This document shows positions 5,113-6,367 of a stretch of DNA of 6,367 nt, piece by piece. Position numbers and translations under genes: made by a program. The notes beneath the pieces were generated by a model. The model worked only from the letters and a program-made list of their open reading frames with translations, ran no database searches and was not told the DNA's origin. Source of the DNA: Desulfocapsa sp. (lineage in GTDB: Bacteria; Desulfobacterota; Desulfobulbia; Desulfobulbales; Desulfocapsaceae); contig DAOVZA010000137.1 of the NCBI GenBank assembly GCA_030635405.1, positions 1 to 6,367 of the forward strand. The letters run 5' to 3'. How positions within the stretch are numbered: position 1 is the first letter of the stretch; the number at the start of each line of letters is the position of its first letter.

Positions 5113-6367
5113 GTGGAATTACAATTAATTATATATATAGCCGCAGGTGTCTTAGGTGGCATTGTCACCGGCGTTTTCTTAAGAAAAAGTCTTGTCGAAA
5201 GTCATCAGGAGAATGTTAATTCTCAAGGTAAACAGATTATCGAAACAGCCCTTTCTCAGGCTGAACAGATAAAAAAAGAGTCTTTGCTGAAGGCTAAGGA
5301 CATCGCCTACAAACAAAAAAAGAATGCTCAGGACGAAATTCGAAAAGAAAAGCACGATTTCAAGGAAGAGGTACATCGTCTTGGGCAAAAGAAAGGTAAG
5401 TTAAAGCAGGAATGGGCAACCTTTGATAAGCGACAAAATGATCAGGATAGATATTCAGAGCAGCTCAAAACACAGGAGCAAAAGCTAGGAGAAAAGAATA
5501 AGGAAGCCGATCTTCTTATTGGTAAGCAGCGTTACGAGCTTGAAAAACTTTCGGGATTGAGCCAGGATGAGGCTAAACAGAGACTCATGGAATCTCTTGA
5601 AAGTGAGGCTCGAATGGATGCAGCTAAACGTTTGGCCCGCATTGAAAATGAAATGAAAATGGAGGCTGATCGTAAGGGGAAAAATATCCTTGCTTTAGCC
5701 ATTGCCCGATATGCAGGAGACTATGTAGCCGATAAGACCGTGTCCATGGTCCCGTTGCCAAATGATGAGATGAAGGGCCGGATTATTGGTCGTGAAGGAA
5801 GAAATATCAGGGCCATAGAGGCTGCAACCGGGATTGATATCATTATTGATGATACTCCTGAGGCTGTTATTCTTTCAGGGTTTAATCCAGTTCGTCGTGA
5901 AGTTGCCCGTCTTGCTCTGTTGCAGCTCATTAATGACGGTCGTATTCATCCTGCTCGAATTGAAGAAGTTGTGGAGAAGGTTACCAAAGAGCTTGAAGTT
6001 GTTATGAGAGAAGCTGGTGAACAGGCTACTTTTGATGTCGGCTCTCACGGTGTTCATGTCGAATTAATCAATCTTCTCGGACGCTTGAAATACCGTACAA
6101 GCTATGGGCAGAACGTGCTGCAGCATTCTCTTGAAGTCGCTTTTTTATGCGGTATTATGGCCGCAGAACTTGGCATTGATGTGAAGATGGCCAAGCGTGC
6201 CGGATTACTTCATGACATCGGTAAAGCCGTGGATCATGAGGTCGAAGGATCCCATGCCGTAATTGGTCGTGATCTTGCCAAGAAATATGGCGAGCCCGAA
6301 GAAGTTGTCTATGCCATTGGTGCTCATCATGAGGACCAACCGCCTCAATCAGTGCTTGATGTGCTTG
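5113..6367 (+). CDS. rny: Ribonuclease Y, N-terminal 418 residues (cut by window edge)
   Basis: RNase Y is a membrane-anchored endoribonuclease that starts mRNA decay. Domains in order: one transmembrane segment at about 5-23 ([19 protein letters not shown]); a long charged coiled coil at about 30-190; a KH RNA-binding domain with [15 protein letters not shown] at 222-236; and the HD catalytic domain with His338 (QHSLEVA), the metal-binding His367-Asp368 in LLHDIGK, His381 and His405-His406. The family usually has about 510-520 residues, so roughly 100 C-terminal residues lie outside the window. GTG start with GGGGGAG at 5 nt. The gene follows a 570-bp gene-free region rather than an adjacent ORF, so it probably has its own promoter and leader. 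RNase Y with ZapA, ZapB and 6S RNA supports a Desulfobacterota host. No missing catalytic residue was seen in the part present. Confidence 0.95.
   Translation, partial: MELQLIIYIAAGVLGGIVTGVFLRKSLVESHQENVNSQGKQIIETALSQAEQIKKESLLKAKDIAYKQKKNAQDEIRKEKHDFKEEVHRLGQKKGKLKQEWATFDKRQNDQDRYSEQLKTQEQKLGEKNKEADLLIGKQRYELEKLSGLSQDEAKQRLMESLESEARMDAAKRLARIENEMKMEADRKGKNILALAIARYAGDYVADKTVSMVPLPNDEMKGRIIGREGRNIRAIEAATGIDIIIDDTPEAVILSGFNPVRREVARLALLQLINDGRIHPARIEEVVEKVTKELEVVMREAGEQATFDVGSHGVHVELINLLGRLKYRTSYGQNVLQHSLEVAFLCGIMAAELGIDVKMAKRAGLLHDIGKAVDHEVEGSHAVIGRDLAKKYGEPEEVVYAIGAHHEDQPPQSVLDVL

Overview
The window most likely comes from a Desulfobacterota (deltaproteobacterial, Desulfobulbales-like) chromosome. 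This is inferred from gene content: ZapB and ZapA of the proteobacterial type, a 6S RNA directly downstream of zapA, an RNase Y (absent from most gammaproteobacteria), a divergent MoaE-family protein and an HDOD signalling protein. No phage, transposon, CRISPR or tRNA sequence was seen.

Left part (about 1-2781, minus strand): a three-gene unit read leftwards. It begins with a secreted MltD-like lytic transglycosylase carrying LysM repeats. A 121-aa MoaE-family protein follows after 48 bp, then after 24 bp the first 127 codons of an HDOD-domain protein that runs off the left edge. The lytic transglycosylase frame is open over 653 codons except for one TGA at 2176-2178. That codon sits nine codons after the catalytic Glu, where the family has a conserved Ser. 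This is the most unusual observation in the window. A nonsense mutation or sequence error is the simplest explanation; recoding is possible but poorly supported.

Middle (2782-4218, plus strand): a divergent intergenic region, a Nudix hydrolase, and then the cell-division pair zapB (coiled coil with an acidic tail) and zapA (TTG start). An 8-bp perfect inverted repeat lies in the gap between zapB and zapA.

Right part (4219-6367, plus strand): an extended -10 promoter (TGCTATAAT) drives what looks like 6S RNA (ssrS). It has a long closing helix, an open central bubble with a small hairpin on the 3' strand, and an apical stem. About 590 bp without a convincing gene follow, and then the first 418 codons of rny (RNase Y: membrane anchor, coiled coil, KH and HD domains), cut by the window edge. 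A fau gene, often found next to 6S RNA, is not seen here.

Functionally the window combines cell-wall remodelling, Z-ring assembly, global transcription control by 6S RNA and mRNA decay. Apart from the minus-strand unit and the zapB-zapA pair, nothing shows co-transcription. moaE (TTG), zapA (TTG) and rny (GTG) use non-ATG starts, each with a strong Shine-Dalgarno sequence.
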